Program-made: the position numbers and the translations under genes
Shown: piece after piece, positions 27,932 to 36,462 of the stretch
Layout: each line of letters starts with the position of its first letter
How positions within the stretch are numbered: the stretch's first letter is position 1
Notes under the pieces: generated by a model
What the model was told of the DNA's origin: nothing
Database searches by the model: none
The model's input: the letters and a program-made list of their open reading frames with translations, nothing else
DNA from: Rhodococcus oryzae
GTDB taxonomy: Bacteria > Actinomycetota > Actinomycetes > Mycobacteriales > Mycobacteriaceae
Direction of reading: 5' to 3'
Length of the DNA: 64,000 nucleotides
NCBI RefSeq assembly: GCF_005049235.1
Contig: NZ_SUMD01000011.1
Location: 1-64,000, forward strand

Positions 27932-29503
27932 GTGACATCCCCACTGCGCAGGACGTGGCCGCTCGCCGTGGTACTCGCCGTCTGCTGCGCCTGCAGCGCC
28001 GGGCCGAGCGTGCGCCCCGACGTCGCGGTCGCGCAGCGTCCGGGAGAGACGACGGGCCGGACCGCCGACGCCGAACAGGAGCCGCCCCCGCTCGAGGCGC
28101 CCCGCACGGATCTCGACTGGAGCGACTGCACCCGCACCACCCTGGACACGCTCGGTCTCGGGCCGGGACCAGCGGGGCTGATCATCGAATGCGCGCAGCT
28201 CGCGGCCCCGATCGACGAGTCGTCCCCGATCCCCGGCACCTTCAGCCTCGGGGTGTCCCGGGCCAGGCTCCCGCAGACCCCAGCCGACGCGGGCCCGCTC
28301 GTCCTCACCTCCGGCGCGGACCGGGCCTCCACCGCCACCCTCGCGGCGCTGGCCGCGGGTCCCATCACCGACCTGCTCGCCACCCGGCCGGTGGTGGCCG
28401 TTGACCGTCGCGGGATCGGGACCTCGACCACCATCGAGTGCATCGACACCCCTGGCCTGCGCAGGGCCATGCTCGACCTCGGCCAGTTCTCCCCGCCTGA
28501 CCCCGACGGCGGTGACGCTGCGGACAAGGTGATGGCACTCAGCCGCGACGCCACGGTCGGCTGCACCGACTTTCTGCAGCCGCAGGAGCTGGACTTCGAC
28601 GCCGCGCACGCCGCGGACGACCTCGAGCAGCTGCGCAAGGCGTGGGGCGTCGAGCGGTTGGGCCTGCTCACCACCGGAAACGGCGCGGCCGTCGGGCTCT
28701 CGTACGCGGCGCAGCACCCGGATCGGCTCTCCCGGCTCGTCCTCGACGCCCCCGGTTCGGTCCGCGCGGACGCCGTGACCGCAGCCGAGTCCCGGGTCGC
28801 GGGGCAGGAGGCGGCGCTGGCCGCCTTCGCCCGGCAATGCGCCGCGCTCGCCTGCTCGCTTGGCCCCGATCCCAGGACGGCGGTGGCCGACCTGGTCCGC
28901 CGCGCGTCTGCGGGCGAGCTGGCCCCTGTCTCCTCGAACGGAGTGCTGACCGCCCTCACCGGCTTCCTCGGCGCGCCCCGCGGCGATCAGCAGGCCCGCG
29001 TCCGCGAGTTCTCGGAGGTGCTGGCCGCGGCGGGCCGCGGCGACGTCGGCCCGCTCGACTCCCTCATCGGGCACACCGCCGCCGCCACCGACTCGGACGG
29101 ACAGTTCATCGCGCGCTGCTCCGACGGGCATCAGTGGCCGACGCCCGGACGGGCCCGTGAACTGCGGACCGCCTGGGCCGAGCAGTACCCGGTCTTCGGG
29201 CCGGACGCCGCGCTCTCGCTGCTGCTGTGCACGGCGTGGCCCACCACGCCGCCGCCGGAACTGCCCGCCACACTCGACGTCGCGGTGCTCACGCTCAGCG
29301 GGGCCGCGGACCCGGTCGTCGGCAGCGCCGGGGCCGGCTCCGTGACCGGAGCGGTCGCGGCCGCGGGTGCCGCCAACGCCACCGTCGCCTGGCTCGGCAG
29401 CGGACATCCCGTGTCGACGCATTCCAGCTGCGGGCAGCTCGCCATCGCGGGGTACGCGGGCACCGGCATGCTGCCCCCGGACGGCGGCGCCTGCCCTGGC
29501 TGA
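27932..29503 (+). CDS. Exported alpha/beta-hydrolase-like protein with degenerate nucleophile (Rv2672-like)
   Basis: 523 residues beginning with a signal peptide that ends in a cysteine-rich segment (AVCCACSAG, residues 16-24), likely a lipoprotein signal although the lipobox is imperfect. The layout is that of the tripeptidyl-aminopeptidase/SlpD-like hydrolases, with the C-terminal TAP-like segment holding GHPVSTHSSC. The nucleophile elbow, normally Gly-x-Ser-x-Gly, reads TTGNGA with Asn250 in the serine place, and the usual GGPG oxyanion loop reads TSGADRA. It may therefore be a non-catalytic homologue. Start is the GTG at 27932. It lies between the RibD-like gene and aftC, as in mycobacteria. 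Confidence 0.82.
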   Translation: MTSPLRRTWPLAVVLAVCCACSAGPSVRPDVAVAQRPGETTGRTADAEQEPPPLEAPRTDLDWSDCTRTTLDTLGLGPGPAGLIIECAQLAAPIDESSPIPGTFSLGVSRARLPQTPADAGPLVLTSGADRASTATLAALAAGPITDLLATRPVVAVDRRGIGTSTTIECIDTPGLRRAMLDLGQFSPPDPDGGDAADKVMALSRDATVGCTDFLQPQELDFDAAHAADDLEQLRKAWGVERLGLLTTGNGAAVGLSYAAQHPDRLSRLVLDAPGSVRADAVTAAESRVAGQEAALAAFARQCAALACSLGPDPRTAVADLVRRASAGELAPVSSNGVLTALTGFLGAPRGDQQARVREFSEVLAAAGRGDVGPLDSLIGHTAAATDSDGQFIARCSDGHQWPTPGRARELRTAWAEQYPVFGPDAALSLLLCTAWPTTPPPELPATLDVAVLTLSGAADPVVGSAGAGSVTGAVAAAGAANATVAWLGSGHPVSTHSSCGQLAIAGYAGTGMLPPDGGACPG

Positions 29504-29562
29504 GGCGGCCTCGCGGAGTGTCACCCGAACGCCCGGGCGCCCGCTCGGTGTACCGTGCCACG

Positions 29563-30801
29563 GTGTTCCTTCGACATCTCGAACCGCGCACCGGCCGGAC
29601 GACCGCAGAGGTGGTCAAGTTCGCGCTGTGGCCGATCGCCATCATGACGGTGCTGCATCGAGTGCTCATCAAGGCGGTGAACGGGTTCCGGACGGACGAC
29701 TTCGCGCCGGTCTACAGGGCGGCATTGGCCTTCCTCAACCACAGGCCCGTCTACACCGCGAACTTCAACTGGGTGGACCCGCACTACCTGTACCCACCCA
29801 GCGGAACCCTGCTGATCGCCCCGATCGCGCTCATCGACCCCGAGCGCTCGCGCTGGCTGTTCATTCTCGTGAACGCGGCGGCCGTCATCATCGCCGGCTA
29901 CCTGATGCTGAAGATGTTCAACCTGGCGCTCGACTCCATCGCGGCACCGATCCTGCTGTTCGCGATGTTCGCGTCCGAGACCGTCACCAACACCCTGGTC
30001 TTCACCAACATCAACGGCCTCGTCCTGCTGGGCGAGGTGGCGTTCATGTACCTGCTGCTGCGCAAGAAGGACGCATGGTCGGGCGTCGCCCTCGGATTGA
30101 CGTTCGCGGTCAAACCCGTCCTCTGGCCCCTGCTGCTGCTGCCACTGGTGAGCAAGCAGTGGAAGGTCTTCGTGACCGCGCTCGGCATCCCGCTGATCCT
30201 CACCGCGATCGCCTGGCCGCTGTCGGCCGACCCGATGGACTTCGTACGCCGCACCGCGCCGTACCTGGCGGAGTCCCGCGACTACTTCAACAGCGCGATC
30301 GTCGGCAACGGCGCCTACTACGGACTGCCGGACCTGCTGGTCCTGGGGCTGCGGGCCCTGTTCGGCGTGATGGTCCTTGTGTCGCTGTGGCTGCTGTACC
30401 GCTACTACCGCGACGATCAGCTCTTCTTCGTCACCACCGCCTCCGGCGTGCTGCTGACCGCGTCGTTCCTGCTGGGTTCGCTCGGCCAGATGTACTACTC
30501 GATGATGATGTTCCCGCTGCTGATGAGCGTGGTGCTGCGGAACTCGGTGATGCGGAACTGGCCGGCCTGGCTGGCCGTCTACGGGTTCATGAGCTACGAC
30601 AGCTGGCTGTCGGTGCGGTGGCCGGCCGCGGGCCGCGCGGCCGAGTACATGAAGACCACCCTCGGCTGGAGCCTGCTCCTCATCGTGATCTTCGCGGTCC
30701 TGCTCGGCCGGTACCTCATCGCGAAGCGCGAGAACCGGCTGGACGGCGGCATCGACCCGGCATTCCTGATCGAGGAGCGCACGAAGGTCGCCGTCGGCTG
30801 A
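29563..30801 (+). CDS. aftC: Alpha-(1->3) arabinofuranosyltransferase AftC (GT-C)
   Basis: 412 residues, about ten membrane helices. AftC adds alpha-1,3-branched arabinofuranose from decaprenyl-phosphoryl-arabinose to arabinogalactan and lipoarabinomannan on the periplasmic face. The GT-C acidic motif is D45-D46 in FRTDDFAPVYRA; further strong family landmarks are VDPHYLYPPSGTLL, ETVTNTLVFTNINGLVLL, RDYFNSAIVGNGAYYGLP and the tail NRLDGGIDPA. Length is close to the roughly 430 of the mycobacterial protein. GTG 29563 is taken as the start; GTG 29548 in frame is possible. The stop codon is inside the first unit of a palindromic repeat set. Confidence 0.93.
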   Translation: MFLRHLEPRTGRTTAEVVKFALWPIAIMTVLHRVLIKAVNGFRTDDFAPVYRAALAFLNHRPVYTANFNWVDPHYLYPPSGTLLIAPIALIDPERSRWLFILVNAAAVIIAGYLMLKMFNLALDSIAAPILLFAMFASETVTNTLVFTNINGLVLLGEVAFMYLLLRKKDAWSGVALGLTFAVKPVLWPLLLLPLVSKQWKVFVTALGIPLILTAIAWPLSADPMDFVRRTAPYLAESRDYFNSAIVGNGAYYGLPDLLVLGLRALFGVMVLVSLWLLYRYYRDDQLFFVTTASGVLLTASFLLGSLGQMYYSMMMFPLLMSVVLRNSVMRNWPAWLAVYGFMSYDSWLSVRWPAAGRAAEYMKTTLGWSLLLIVIFAVLLGRYLIAKRENRLDGGIDPAFLIEERTKVAVG

Positions 30802-30860
30802 GCCGACAACGCGTCACCGTCGGCTGAGCCGACAACGTGTCACCGTCGGCTGAGCCGACA
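30791..30860. repeat. Three tandem 26-bp palindromic repeats between aftC and msrB
   Basis: Units start at 30791, 30817 and 30843. Each holds GTCGGCT-G-AGCCGAC, a perfect inverted repeat (30793-30807, 30819-30833, 30845-30859), and the units are separated by AACGCGTCA or AACGTGTCA. The first unit covers the aftC stop codon. A degenerate fourth copy (CCGTCGCCTGAG) follows near 30868. On RNA each unit can form a five-base-pair hairpin with a CTGAG loop. Confidence 0.9.
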
Positions 30861-30891
30861 CATGTAGCCGTCGCCTGAGTACCGTGGTGCC

Positions 30892-31311
30892 ATGAGTTCC
30901 GCGGCAGATCCGGCACCCGTCCAGTTCACCGAAGCCCAGTGGCGTGAACGCCTGAGCCCCGAGGAGTACGCGGTGCTCCGCGAGGCGGGCACCGAGCGCC
31001 CGTTCGTCGGCGAGTACACCGACACCACCACCGTCGGCGAGTACCACTGCCGGGCGTGCGACGCGCTGCTGTTCACCAGCACGGAGAAGTTCGAATCCCA
31101 TTGCGGGTGGCCGTCCTTCTTCGACCCGGCGGATTCCGATGCGGTGATCTTGCGCGAGGACAGCACCCTCGGCATGCGCCGGGTGGAGGTGCTGTGCGCG
31201 AACTGCCACAGCCACCTCGGCCACGTCTTCGAGGGCGAGGGCTACCCCACCCCAACCGATCAGCGCTACTGCATCAACTCGATCTCGCTGCGCATGGTTC
31301 CACAGGACTGA
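30892..31311 (+). CDS. msrB: Peptide-methionine (R)-S-oxide reductase MsrB
   Basis: 139 residues, cytosolic. MsrB reduces the R form of methionine sulfoxide in proteins using thioredoxin. Zinc cysteines are C53/C56 and C102/C105; the catalytic cysteine is C127 in RYCINS; the substrate pocket segment SHCGWPSFF is present. Length is normal. It follows aftC by 90 bases that hold the palindromic repeats, so the pair may not be one simple operon. Same position as Rv2674 in M. tuberculosis, from memory. Confidence 0.95.
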   Translation: MSSAADPAPVQFTEAQWRERLSPEEYAVLREAGTERPFVGEYTDTTTVGEYHCRACDALLFTSTEKFESHCGWPSFFDPADSDAVILREDSTLGMRRVEVLCANCHSHLGHVFEGEGYPTPTDQRYCINSISLRMVPQD

Positions 31312-31318
31312 GTCCCGC

Positions 31319-31702
31319 TCACTTCGCGCGGTCCGACAACACCTGGCCGAGCGCGAGCATGCTCAGGCCGAACATCAGGACGCCAAGGGGCACATGGAGC
31401 GACGGCACGTGCGCGATGCCCAATGCAACCTGCACAGAGGCCAAAACGAGAAAGCCGGTCGAGTACAGGATCGGGCGGGGCGAGGCTCCGCCCGGCCGCC
31501 ACGCCAGGATCGTGGCGAGCACGTACAGCATCGATGCGCCGTACATCACGCGCGATCCGATGTCGTGCAGCACCGCACCCTGGGAGGTGGACAGCAGCAT
31601 GCCTGCGGTGACCGCCTGGAAGAAGATGGTCCCGGTCTGCAGGGCCACCGCGATCCGCGGGAACGTGAGTCGGCTCGGTACTGCCATCGTCTGTGTGGCC
31701 AT
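31319..31702 (-). CDS. Small four-helix membrane protein, unknown function
   Basis: 127 residues with four hydrophobic segments (about 17-37, 52-68, 78-98 and 101-120) and no recognisable catalytic motif. The ATG at 31702 opens MATQTMAVPSRLTFPRIA. It is divergent from the ECF41-type sigma factor across 89 bp, which makes it a candidate target of that sigma factor, and convergent with msrB with seven bases between stops. Function unknown. Confidence 0.6.
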   Translation of the reverse strand: MATQTMAVPSRLTFPRIAVALQTGTIFFQAVTAGMLLSTSQGAVLHDIGSRVMYGASMLYVLATILAWRPGGASPRPILYSTGFLVLASVQVALGIAHVPSLHVPLGVLMFGLSMLALGQVLSDRAK

Positions 31703-31791
31703 GGTGCGGTCCCCTCTTCTGCCTCGCGGCGATGGATCAGTAGTGTCTCGACAAGTCGACGACGCAGGCCCGCGAAATGTGAGGTGAGGCG

Positions 31792-32790
31792 ATGAGCACC
31801 CCATCCGAGCCAGGACCTGAACGGTCCGAGCCGGGCCCGAACGCGATCGTCGGCGAGCGGCGCCATCTGACCAATCTCGCCTACCGGCTGCTCGGTTCGC
31901 TATCCGAGGCCGAGGACGCGGTGCAGGAGACCTACGCCCGCTGGTATGCGATGTCGCGGCAACGGCAGGAGGCCATCGAGTCACCCGGAGCCTGGCTGAC
32001 CACCGTGGCCGGCCGCGTCTGCCTGGACATGCTCGGCTCGGCTCGGGTCCGACGTGAGCGCTACGTCGGCGCATGGATTCCCGAGCCGCTGCCCGACCGT
32101 GCGGAGTGGTTCAGCGGGCCGGCGAGCGCCGGGGCCGACCCAGCCGACCGGGTCACCCAGGACGAGTCGGTGAACATGGCCTTCCTCGTCGTGCTGGAGT
32201 CGATGACGCCTGCCGAACGTGTGGTCTTCGTCCTGCACGATGTCTTCCGGTACCCCTTCGCCGAGATCGCCGAGATCGTCGACCGGACGCAGGCGGCGTG
32301 CCGACAGCTGGCGTCCTCGGCCCGTCGGCGTGTTCGCGCAGCGCAGGTTTCGGCGGTCCCGACGTCGGCGCAGGCCGACCTGGTGCGGCTGTTCAAGGAG
32401 GCGTGGGAGGCCAAGGACATCGAGGCCCTCGTCGACCTTCTCGACCCCGACGCCCGGATGCTCGCCGACGGCGGTGGCCTGGTCGGCACTGTCCTCCGCC
32501 CGGTCGAGGGCAGCAAGCGCATCGCCGAATACCTCGTCCACATCGCCGACAAGGCCCCCGGGCTGACGCTCCTGGAGCGGTCGGTGAACGGCAGGCCCGG
32601 CCTGGTCGCCCAGCACACCGGCGTCACCGTCACCGTGGCGGCATTCGACCTCACCGACGACCGCATCACGCGCATCTGGGCGGTCCGCAACCCGGAGAAA
32701 CTCCGTCCCTGGACCGAGAACCTCCCCGCCGAGACCCCCGATCAGCTGGACCAGGACCCGCTCACTTCGGCGCGAACATCTTCTCGATGA
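31792..32790 (+). CDS. ECF41-type RNA polymerase sigma factor with SnoaL-like C-terminal domain (SigJ-like)
   Basis: 332 residues. Sigma-2 region about 20-90 (LAYRLLGSLSEAEDAVQETYARW), linker with WIPEP at 95-99, sigma-4 region 130-185 (MTPAERVVFVLHDVFRYPFAEIAEIV), then a SnoaL-like domain 193-310. The ECF41 fingerprints WIPEP, DGGG (226-229) and NPEKL (300-304) are all present. ECF41 factors have no separate anti-sigma protein; the fused C-terminal domain controls activity. The start ATG is preceded by GAGGTGAGG. The 3' end overlaps the convergent serine hydrolase gene by 29 bases. M. tuberculosis SigJ is the closest named relative that I recall. Confidence 0.9.
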   Translation: MSTPSEPGPERSEPGPNAIVGERRHLTNLAYRLLGSLSEAEDAVQETYARWYAMSRQRQEAIESPGAWLTTVAGRVCLDMLGSARVRRERYVGAWIPEPLPDRAEWFSGPASAGADPADRVTQDESVNMAFLVVLESMTPAERVVFVLHDVFRYPFAEIAEIVDRTQAACRQLASSARRRVRAAQVSAVPTSAQADLVRLFKEAWEAKDIEALVDLLDPDARMLADGGGLVGTVLRPVEGSKRIAEYLVHIADKAPGLTLLERSVNGRPGLVAQHTGVTVTVAAFDLTDDRITRIWAVRNPEKLRPWTENLPAETPDQLDQDPLTSARTSSR

Positions 32791-34012
32791 TCGTCTTGGC
32801 GATGGTGCTGGCCGGGTCCTGACCGTTGGCGCCGGGCGCGAGGTTGGTCCAGACGATCAGCGTCACGCCGCTCTCCTCGTCGGAACCCATGAACGAGTTG
32901 TAGCCGGGCAGCTCGCCGGTGTGACCGTAGAGCGGGCCCATCTTCGCGATCGCCCAGCCGTAGCCCGGTCCGTCCGGCGTGCTCGGGTCGACCGGCTGCA
33001 CGCTCGCGAGGCGGCGTGCCTGCATGTCGGCGTCGAGGGACTTACCGTCGGCCAGGGCCTCCGCCCAGGTCGCGAGGTCGTGCGCGGTGGAGATGCCCGA
33101 TCCGGCCGACCACGCCCAGGACGGGTTGCCGTCGGTCACGTCGTTCGGCGCCAGGGTTCCTGCCGCCGCGGCGGCCTGCATGTCCGGCGGGATCGCGGGG
33201 TCGGTCATGGTCAGCACGTTGTCGCCGAACATGTATCCGCGGGAGTACGGGGTGGGGATGGATTTCGAGGTCAACGCGGGGAATTCGGTGTGCTCCAGGC
33301 CTACCGGGGTGAACAGCCGGTCCAGGAAGATCTCCGGGAGCGGCTTGCCGTCGAGTTGCTCGGCGATCAGGCCGAGCAGGACGAAGTTGGTGTTCGAGTA
33401 GTGATAGCCCTGGCCTGGCGGGAAATACGGCGGATGCGCGAACGCCAGCGACAGCAGCTCCTCAGGCGCCCACACCTTCTGCGGGTCCCGGTCGAGGGAC
33501 TCGTTCAGCTCGAGCGTCTCGCTGTAGTTGAACAGCCCGCTGCGCATGTTCAGCAGTTGCTCGATCGTGATGCCGTCGCCGCCGGGGACCTCGGGCCGAT
33601 ATTTCGAGACCGGGTCCTCGAGGGCGAGCTTGCCCTCCTGCACCAGCTGCAGGATCACCGTTCCCGTCCACGTCTTGGTGTTCGAGCCGACCCGGATGTG
33701 GTCGTCGAGGGTCACCGGCGCACCGCCGCCGCGTTCGGTCGTGCCGTAGGTGACGGTCTGGTCCCCCTCCGGCGTGCGTAGCAGCACCACCGCGCCGGGC
33801 AGCATGAACTGCTTGGCGGCCTCCTGCACGGTCGACTGCAGCGTCGCATCGTCGATCGCGGGGGCGGATGCTCCCGGCGAGGCGGCTGCGGAGGTGGTGC
33901 CCGAGTCCGACCCGGTGTCCGAGGAACAGGCACCGAGCAGCAGGGTCAGGGCGAATGCGGCGCCGGCCGCTCGGAGATGGCGTGGTCGACAGGTCACCGC
34001 ACGACGGTCCAT
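32762..34012 (-). CDS. Beta-lactamase/PBP-like serine hydrolase lipoprotein
   Basis: 416 residues. A lipoprotein signal ends LLLGAC with acceptor Cys29, followed by a Ser/Gly/Ala-rich linker. The class C beta-lactamase fold is marked by SxxK at Ser110-Lys113 (SNTK), YSN at 205-207 and GHTGELPG near the C-terminus. Proteins of this kind act as D-alanyl-D-alanine carboxypeptidases, esterases or beta-lactamases outside the membrane; which one cannot be told here. Start at ATG 34012; frames reaching 34105 would add a non-signal leader. Convergent with the sigma factor gene, 76 bases from the LysR stop on the same strand. Confidence 0.85.
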   Translation of the reverse strand: MDRRAVTCRPRHLRAAGAAFALTLLLGACSSDTGSDSGTTSAAASPGASAPAIDDATLQSTVQEAAKQFMLPGAVVLLRTPEGDQTVTYGTTERGGGAPVTLDDHIRVGSNTKTWTGTVILQLVQEGKLALEDPVSKYRPEVPGGDGITIEQLLNMRSGLFNYSETLELNESLDRDPQKVWAPEELLSLAFAHPPYFPPGQGYHYSNTNFVLLGLIAEQLDGKPLPEIFLDRLFTPVGLEHTEFPALTSKSIPTPYSRGYMFGDNVLTMTDPAIPPDMQAAAAAGTLAPNDVTDGNPSWAWSAGSGISTAHDLATWAEALADGKSLDADMQARRLASVQPVDPSTPDGPGYGWAIAKMGPLYGHTGELPGYNSFMGSDEESGVTLIVWTNLAPGANGQDPASTIAKTIIEKMFAPK

Positions 34013-34088
34013 GCCTGACGACCGTACGCCGCCGTGGTGCCGCGCACCGGCAAAACGGCGGGCTTGACGATCGTCGCCGTCGCCGGGG

Positions 34089-35039
34089 TCAGTCGCCGAG
34101 AACACTGCGTGGGGTCGTTGCCCAGGCCGGGCGCCAGGCAGGCTCCGCGAGCGGTGTCAGGCTTGCGAGGTGGTTGATGATCGACCGCAGTCCGGGATGC
34201 GGATTCGTTCTGGGGAGAATGAGCGAGAGCGGGTATGCGAGCGCCGGATTCACGATCGGGATGCGGCGCAGGTCGTGGTTTGTCGGCCAGATGTACCGGT
34301 CGCGCGCCCCGACGAGGGTGGCCAGATCCGCGGAGTCCGCGAGGGTGTCCAGGAGTACTTCGTCGCCGAAGTGCGGGCCTGCCGCGTCGATGCGGAGGTC
34401 GAATTCGGTGGCGAGCTGATCGTAGAACTCCCCCCACTCGCTGCGGGGCGCGATACCCGGCACCCAGATCCGATGCCCGCGCAGCTGCGGTGGTGTCAGG
34501 GTTCGCGCGGAGGCGAGGGGATGCCTCGGGCCGACAAGGAGTTCCAGCGGTGAGTCGAACGCGTGGATCATCTGCACATCGCGCGGCAGCGTCGCGGGAT
34601 CGGTGACCGTGCGGAACGAGGCGTCGATATCGCCTGCTTCGACGGCGGCGACCACGACGCGCGGGTCGTTGACCTTGAGGGTCACCACGTCGAGCTCGGT
34701 TTCGGGATGCGACCGCCAATAGTCGTGCAGGACAACAGCCTGCGCGGATCGCAGGCCGAGAACGTCGATCCGAAGGGCCCGTGAGCCCGGTCTGATCGCG
34801 GTGACGGCCCGATCGACACCCGTGACGATGCTTCGTGCGTGCGGAAGAAACGCCTGGCCGTCGAGAGTCAGGTCGACCCCGCGGGCGGTACGGGTGAACA
34901 ACCGGACCTCGAGCTCCCGCTCCAGGGCCGCTATCCGTTTCGAGACGGCCTGTTGTGTCACGCCCAGCTCGTTGGCCGCGTGTTGGAGCTGTCCGAGCTC
35001 GGCCGCCCGCACAAACGATCGCACTGCCTCGGTATCCAT
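34089..35039 (-). CDS. LysR-family transcriptional regulator
   Basis: 316 residues. The winged helix-turn-helix covers about 1-60 (SFVRAAELGQLQHAANELGVTQQ, split here by family pattern) and the remainder is the inducer-binding domain. It is divergent from an MFS transporter gene, the usual layout in which LysR regulates its neighbour and itself; a CACAAC-N5-GTTGTG inverted repeat lies in the gap. The inducer is unknown. Confidence 0.9.
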   Translation of the reverse strand: MDTEAVRSFVRAAELGQLQHAANELGVTQQAVSKRIAALERELEVRLFTRTARGVDLTLDGQAFLPHARSIVTGVDRAVTAIRPGSRALRIDVLGLRSAQAVVLHDYWRSHPETELDVVTLKVNDPRVVVAAVEAGDIDASFRTVTDPATLPRDVQMIHAFDSPLELLVGPRHPLASARTLTPPQLRGHRIWVPGIAPRSEWGEFYDQLATEFDLRIDAAGPHFGDEVLLDTLADSADLATLVGARDRYIWPTNHDLRRIPIVNPALAYPLSLILPRTNPHPGLRSIINHLASLTPLAEPAWRPAWATTPRSVLGD

Positions 35040-35057
35040 CGCCCCAGCCTAGCGATG

Positions 35058-35074
35058 CACAACTGATCGTTGTG
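35058..35074. promoter_or_regulatory. Candidate LysR operator
   Basis: CACAAC-TGATC-GTTGTG is a perfect six-base inverted repeat with a five-base spacer in the divergent LysR/MFS gap, 18 bases upstream of the LysR start. A degenerate half-site-like CAGTTGTTTGATC follows about 20 bases on. The size and position fit a LysR recognition site. Confidence 0.55.
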
Positions 35075-35161
35075 GCTCGCCAGGGAAGCAGTTGTTTGAT
35101 CGGGTATCGGCACGGCTGATGTGATCGAAGACCCGAGCATCGGTTGTCACGAAGGAGTCGC

Positions 35162-36406
35162 ATGCGCGTGCAGTTGGGGCCCGGCTTCGGCTGGCTGTGG
35201 TCGGCCTACGCCGTCAGCACCTACGGCACGTGGATCGCCTTCGGCGCATTCCCCCTCATCGCGGTGCAGGTGCTGCACTCACCGGCATTCGCCGTCTCGC
35301 TTCTCGAAGCGGCCGGACTCACCGTCTCGGCGATCGTCGCGGTCCCGCTGGGTCCGTGGGTCGAGCACCGGGCCAAACGGCCGGTGATGATCGCCTCGGA
35401 CCTGGCCCGGTTCCTCGCGTTGGCGAGCGTTCCGATCGCGTACTTCCTCGGCGCACTGACCTACGGCCAACTGCTGGTTGTCTCGGTCATCTCCGGAACC
35501 TCGGGCATCGTCTTCACCGCCGCGTCCGGCGCGTACCTGAAGCACCTCGTCCGCAGCGAGCATCTCCTCGTCGCGAACGGGAGATTCGAAGGCACGAGCT
35601 GGGTGGCGACCGCGGCGGGACCGCCCCTCGGCGGAGCGCTCGTCGGGTTGCTCGGCCCGGTCGTCACCGTCGCCGCCGACGCGCTCAGCTTCCTGCTGTC
35701 CGCGCTCGGGGTCCTCCGCATCCGTGGAAGCGATGTCGCGGCGCCCCGCGACATCGCCACCGGGTTGCGCGTCACCGACCTGCTGGGCGGTTGGCGATTC
35801 ATCCTGCACGACCGAGGCCTACGGCGCCTGTTCCTCAACTCGATCCTGGTGAGCGGCCTGATCATGGCCACCCTCCCACTCCTGGCCGTCCTCCTGCTGG
35901 GCGAATACCGCTTCCCCGCCTGGCAATACGGGCTCGCCTTCGGCATCCCGGCACTCGGCGGCTTCGTGGGTGCCCGCCTCTCCCCTCGCCTCGTCGCCCG
36001 CCACGGCCGGCACCGGGTCATGATCGTCTCAGGCTGGCTGCGCTCGATCTTCCCGCTCGGCCTCGCCTTCACCCAACCGGGCATCGCCGGACTCCTCACG
36101 GTGATCGCCGTCGAGGGCCTGCTGATCACCAGCATGGGCGTCTTCAACCCCATCAACGCGACAGAACGCCTGCAGCGCACTCCCGCCGATCACACCGCGC
36201 GAGTCCTCACCGCATGGAGTGTCAGCAGCAAATTGACCCAGGCCACCCTCATGGTGATCTGGGGAATCCTTGCCACACTCACCAGCCCGCTCGCCGCGAT
36301 CACCATCTCCGGCGTTCTCCTGCTCGCCACCCCGCTCCTGCTCCCCCGGCGGACACACATGCCCGAAACCGTGGCCGCGTCGACCGAAGACGTCCGGGCC
36401 GCATGA
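35162..36406 (+). CDS. MFS efflux-type transporter
   Basis: 414 residues, about twelve membrane helices, with the loop 2-3 region around PLGPWVEHRAKRPVMIASD and the segment GIVFTAASGAYLKHLVR typical of the MFS-3/enterobactin-exporter-like group of drug or metabolite exporters. ATG 35162 is preceded by AAGGAG four bases upstream, slightly tight. It is divergent from the LysR gene that probably controls it. Substrate unknown. Confidence 0.85.
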   Translation: MRVQLGPGFGWLWSAYAVSTYGTWIAFGAFPLIAVQVLHSPAFAVSLLEAAGLTVSAIVAVPLGPWVEHRAKRPVMIASDLARFLALASVPIAYFLGALTYGQLLVVSVISGTSGIVFTAASGAYLKHLVRSEHLLVANGRFEGTSWVATAAGPPLGGALVGLLGPVVTVAADALSFLLSALGVLRIRGSDVAAPRDIATGLRVTDLLGGWRFILHDRGLRRLFLNSILVSGLIMATLPLLAVLLLGEYRFPAWQYGLAFGIPALGGFVGARLSPRLVARHGRHRVMIVSGWLRSIFPLGLAFTQPGIAGLLTVIAVEGLLITSMGVFNPINATERLQRTPADHTARVLTAWSVSSKLTQATLMVIWGILATLTSPLAAITISGVLLLATPLLLPRRTHMPETVAASTEDVRAA

Positions 36407-36462
36407 CTCGATAACATTGTCGGTTGAGGTTCTGACACATCACCCACAGAGAGAGTCGTTAC

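Noticed and set aside
30791-30860. CRISPR-like array
   Set aside because: Only three units, no variable spacers (the nine bases between palindromes are nearly constant), no cas genes.
31703-31791. Known ECF41 autoregulatory promoter motif
   Set aside because: I looked for the recalled TGTCACA and CGTC elements at suitable spacing on both strands and found only partial matches (TGTCTCGACA, TCACAT...CGTC at 13 bases), not enough to annotate.
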